From contig JAFPXW010000351.1 in the NCBI GenBank assembly GCA_017394565.1, forward strand, positions 1-6,629: a stretch of DNA of 6,629 bases, in the 5' to 3' direction. Positions 5,058 through 6,629 of the stretch are shown here, piece by piece. The notes beneath the pieces were generated by a model. The model saw only the letters and a program-made list of their open reading frames with translations, was not told the origin of the DNA and ran no database searches. The position numbers were made by a program, and so were the translations under genes. This DNA is from Oscillospiraceae bacterium (lineage in GTDB: Bacteria > Bacillota > Clostridia > Oscillospirales > Ruminococcaceae). Each line of letters begins with the position of its first letter. The first letter of the stretch is position 1.

Positions 5058-5531
5058 TCAGATATGATACTGCCACCACACCAGCCACGCGCCGAGCGCG
5101 ATGAGGATGCCGGCGGCGATGAATTTATACAGCACCTCGCGGATGTGGAACACCGTTTTCGATCCGTAGTGGCAGGCTTCGGGATCCGCGGGATCATACA
5201 GGATCTCCATCGGTTCGCCGTGTCTGCGCGAACGCTTTGCCGCGCGGACCTCCGGACTGATCCCCAGCGCATACGGAAGCGGAGATTCCACATTCTGTCC
5301 CTGCGGTGTGGAAAATTTCACCCACACGCGGTATTCCCACACAAATCCGACCGGAATGACGTGATGCACCGTGATGATCCGCGCACGGCGTTCCAGATCG
5401 ACGGCCTTCGCTTCCGCCGGCAGGAATGTGCCCTCGTGTTCCACACGCTGCACCCCCTGCCGGATGCCGGTCACGATCAGCACGATCCCCAGCAGGATGC
5501 CGATGATCCCTGCGATCAGGAGCAGATACAT
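5058..5531 (-). CDS. Small two-helix membrane protein, DUF3592-like (157 aa)
   Basis: An N-terminal membrane helix (about residues 2-22, YLLLIAGIIGILLGIVLIV) and a C-terminal helix (about 133-153, FIAAGILIALGAWLVWW) enclose a beta-rich domain of about 110 residues. That domain ends with the segment EPMEILYDPADPEACHYG (about 106-122), which resembles the G-x-x-V-x-I-x-Y-D-P-x-[DN]-P signature of DUF3592 membrane proteins. The function of that family is not known to me. Its ATG follows the permease TAA with no base between them, and AGGAGG lies 11 bases upstream inside the permease coding region, so the two genes are almost certainly translated from one message and probably coupled. A role as accessory to the transporter is inference only. 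The assignment to DUF3592 rests on motif and layout. Confidence 0.85.
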   Translation of the reverse strand: MYLLLIAGIIGILLGIVLIVTGIRQGVQRVEHEGTFLPAEAKAVDLERRARIITVHHVIPVGFVWEYRVWVKFSTPQGQNVESPLPYALGISPEVRAAKRSRRHGEPMEILYDPADPEACHYGSKTVFHIREVLYKFIAAGILIALGAWLVWWQYHI

Positions 5532-6629
5532 TTACTCTGCGACCTCCTTTTTGCCGCGGTACTTTCTCGAATGTACAAACAGGATGTCAGAGCTGTAGAC
5601 CTTCAGCGCCGCCCAGGTCAACACGCAGAGAAACACCGCCTGATACGCCATGCCGCCCCAGAACATCGCATAATCATGGAACCGCAGCGCCCCCGTTGCG
5701 GTGAATGTATGCGTGAAGGGGATCACCATCATCAGCAGCTTCGGCACGCCCTCCATGTTCCGGATGTCGGAGACCATGGAGAGGATATACGGGAACATGG
5801 TGCAGAGCATGATCGGAAGGCTCGCAGACTGGGCATTCTTGGCATCCTCGACCATCGCGCCGAGAATGATGGCAGCCGTCAGCGCGATGCCCAGCGTCAG
5901 CGCCAGCTGTACCAGCACACCGATCCAGCCGATCGCCGGCATCTGGAGCCCAAGCTCCTGGACAGCGTTGCGTGTCAGCGTCAGATTGGTCAGTGCCATG
6001 CCGACATCCACGCCCTGCGTCATCGACTGTCCGGCATCCGTACCGCCGACGCTCATCAGCATCGAAATAAAGAAGCTGATGCCGTAAACGCCGGCATAGA
6101 TGAGCGCCACGATCAGCGCCGCCAGCATCTTCGCGCCGATGATCTTCGTGCGCGGAACGGGCGATGCCAGGAGGGTTTCGAGCGTCTTATCCATTTTCTC
6201 GGATGCAATGGCGGTGATGATGGTCTGCGCGGTCAGCACGACCAGCAGGAACAGCACCAGCGGCATCACCTGATCAAACATCGCCAGGGAACCGACGATC
6301 GCTGCGGAATCCGCCTGCACCAGCTTGCCGTTGGCGTAGGTGTAGGGCTCGGTCGTGACCGGTTTCTGGAGAAATTCCAGATCCTCATCCAGATATGTCT
6401 CCGTCAGCAGCTCCTGGATGGCACTGCTGACAGCCTCCTCGCTATTGCCGGAGGTCATCAGAGAAAATGTCGATGTGGTGCGCAGACTGGTATAGGTCTG
6501 CAAGGTCACGCTTTTGTGATCGGCAAACGCTTCCTCCATCCCTGCCGGCAGGAGGACCGCATCCGACCAGCCGTCAGAGGCAGCCATCTGCTCAAAATCA
6601 TCGCCGAGCTTCACTTCGTAGCCATCCTC
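5532..6629 (-). CDS. ABC-2 type transporter permease, NatB-like (N-terminus outside window)
   Basis: The frame is open from the window edge (codon 6629-6627) to a TAA at 5534-5532, showing 365 residues; the true start and probably a first membrane helix are missing. The GTG at 6614-6612 is just an internal Val. The visible order is an extracytoplasmic domain (about 1-105), then around six hydrophobic segments (about 110-140, 163-192, 228-262, 270-288, 296-312, 320-348) and a basic tail ending KYRGKKEVAE. After the first of these helices comes SEKMDKTLETLLASPVPRT (about 143-161), the classic ABC-2 permease motif (SEKE.gTLE.LL.sPv.r), found on the cytoplasmic side where the ATPase docks. Such permeases pair with an NatA-like ATPase, expected next door upstream and outside the window; substrates range from ions to drugs and peptides and cannot be told here. 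The TAA abuts the ATG of the DUF3592-like gene. Confidence 0.9.
   Translation of the reverse strand, partial: EDGYEVKLGDDFEQMAASDGWSDAVLLPAGMEEAFADHKSVTLQTYTSLRTTSTFSLMTSGNSEEAVSSAIQELLTETYLDEDLEFLQKPVTTEPYTYANGKLVQADSAAIVGSLAMFDQVMPLVLFLLVVLTAQTIITAIASEKMDKTLETLLASPVPRTKIIGAKMLAALIVALIYAGVYGISFFISMLMSVGGTDAGQSMTQGVDVGMALTNLTLTRNAVQELGLQMPAIGWIGVLVQLALTLGIALTAAIILGAMVEDAKNAQSASLPIMLCTMFPYILSMVSDIRNMEGVPKLLMMVIPFTHTFTATGALRFHDYAMFWGGMAYQAVFLCVLTWAALKVYSSDILFVHSRKYRGKKEVAE

Overview
The window looks like a chromosomal segment of a gut or rumen Ruminococcus-type firmicute (Oscillospiraceae). The evidence is indirect: a secreted BspA-type leucine-rich-repeat protein ending in a Pro/Thr/Glu linker and a dockerin-like calcium motif of the kind common in ruminococci, strong GGAGG-type ribosome sites, compact rho-independent terminators, and AT-rich promoters with TATACT/TATAAT boxes in otherwise moderately GC-rich coding DNA. 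No species can be named from this alone.

Layout, left to right. Bases 1-94 probably hold the last codons of a plus-strand gene, closed by a perfect terminator hairpin. A lipoprotein gene of unknown function follows (223-1068, plus), behind an extended -10 promoter and a 53-base inverted repeat. From about 1175 to 1857 there is a long stretch with no credible protein gene. It has a near-ideal promoter at its left end, many local hairpins, several long-range complementary segments and a long terminator-type hairpin at its right end. I read it as a roughly 680-nt ornate structured RNA on the plus strand, and it is the main item of interest. Its architecture (size, lack of ORF, own promoter and terminator, tRNA neighbour, organism type) fits the ROOL/GOLLD group of giant bacterial RNAs, ROOL best, but I cannot confirm a family by sequence. 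An initiator tRNA-fMet gene (1938-1862, minus) faces it and shares the terminator hairpin.

The right half is all minus strand. A large secreted LRR protein (4793-2310) is built from about 25 LRR units organised in an exact 167-residue (501-bp) super-repeat. Upstream of it is a two-gene unit: an ABC-2 type permease cut off by the window edge (6629-5532) and a small DUF3592-like two-helix membrane protein (5531-5058) whose ATG directly abuts the permease stop. The spacer 4800-5057 carries a terminator, the LRR promoter and a set of repeated CGATTTG elements.

How it works together: the permease and DUF3592-like protein are probably co-expressed envelope proteins of an export system whose ATPase lies outside the window. 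The LRR protein is probably an exported adhesion or binding protein with its own promoter. The tRNA and the large RNA are independent convergent transcription units. Three of the promoters (lipoprotein, large RNA, tRNA) share an unusually similar extended -10 block, ATTTATG-N1/2-TATACTAA.
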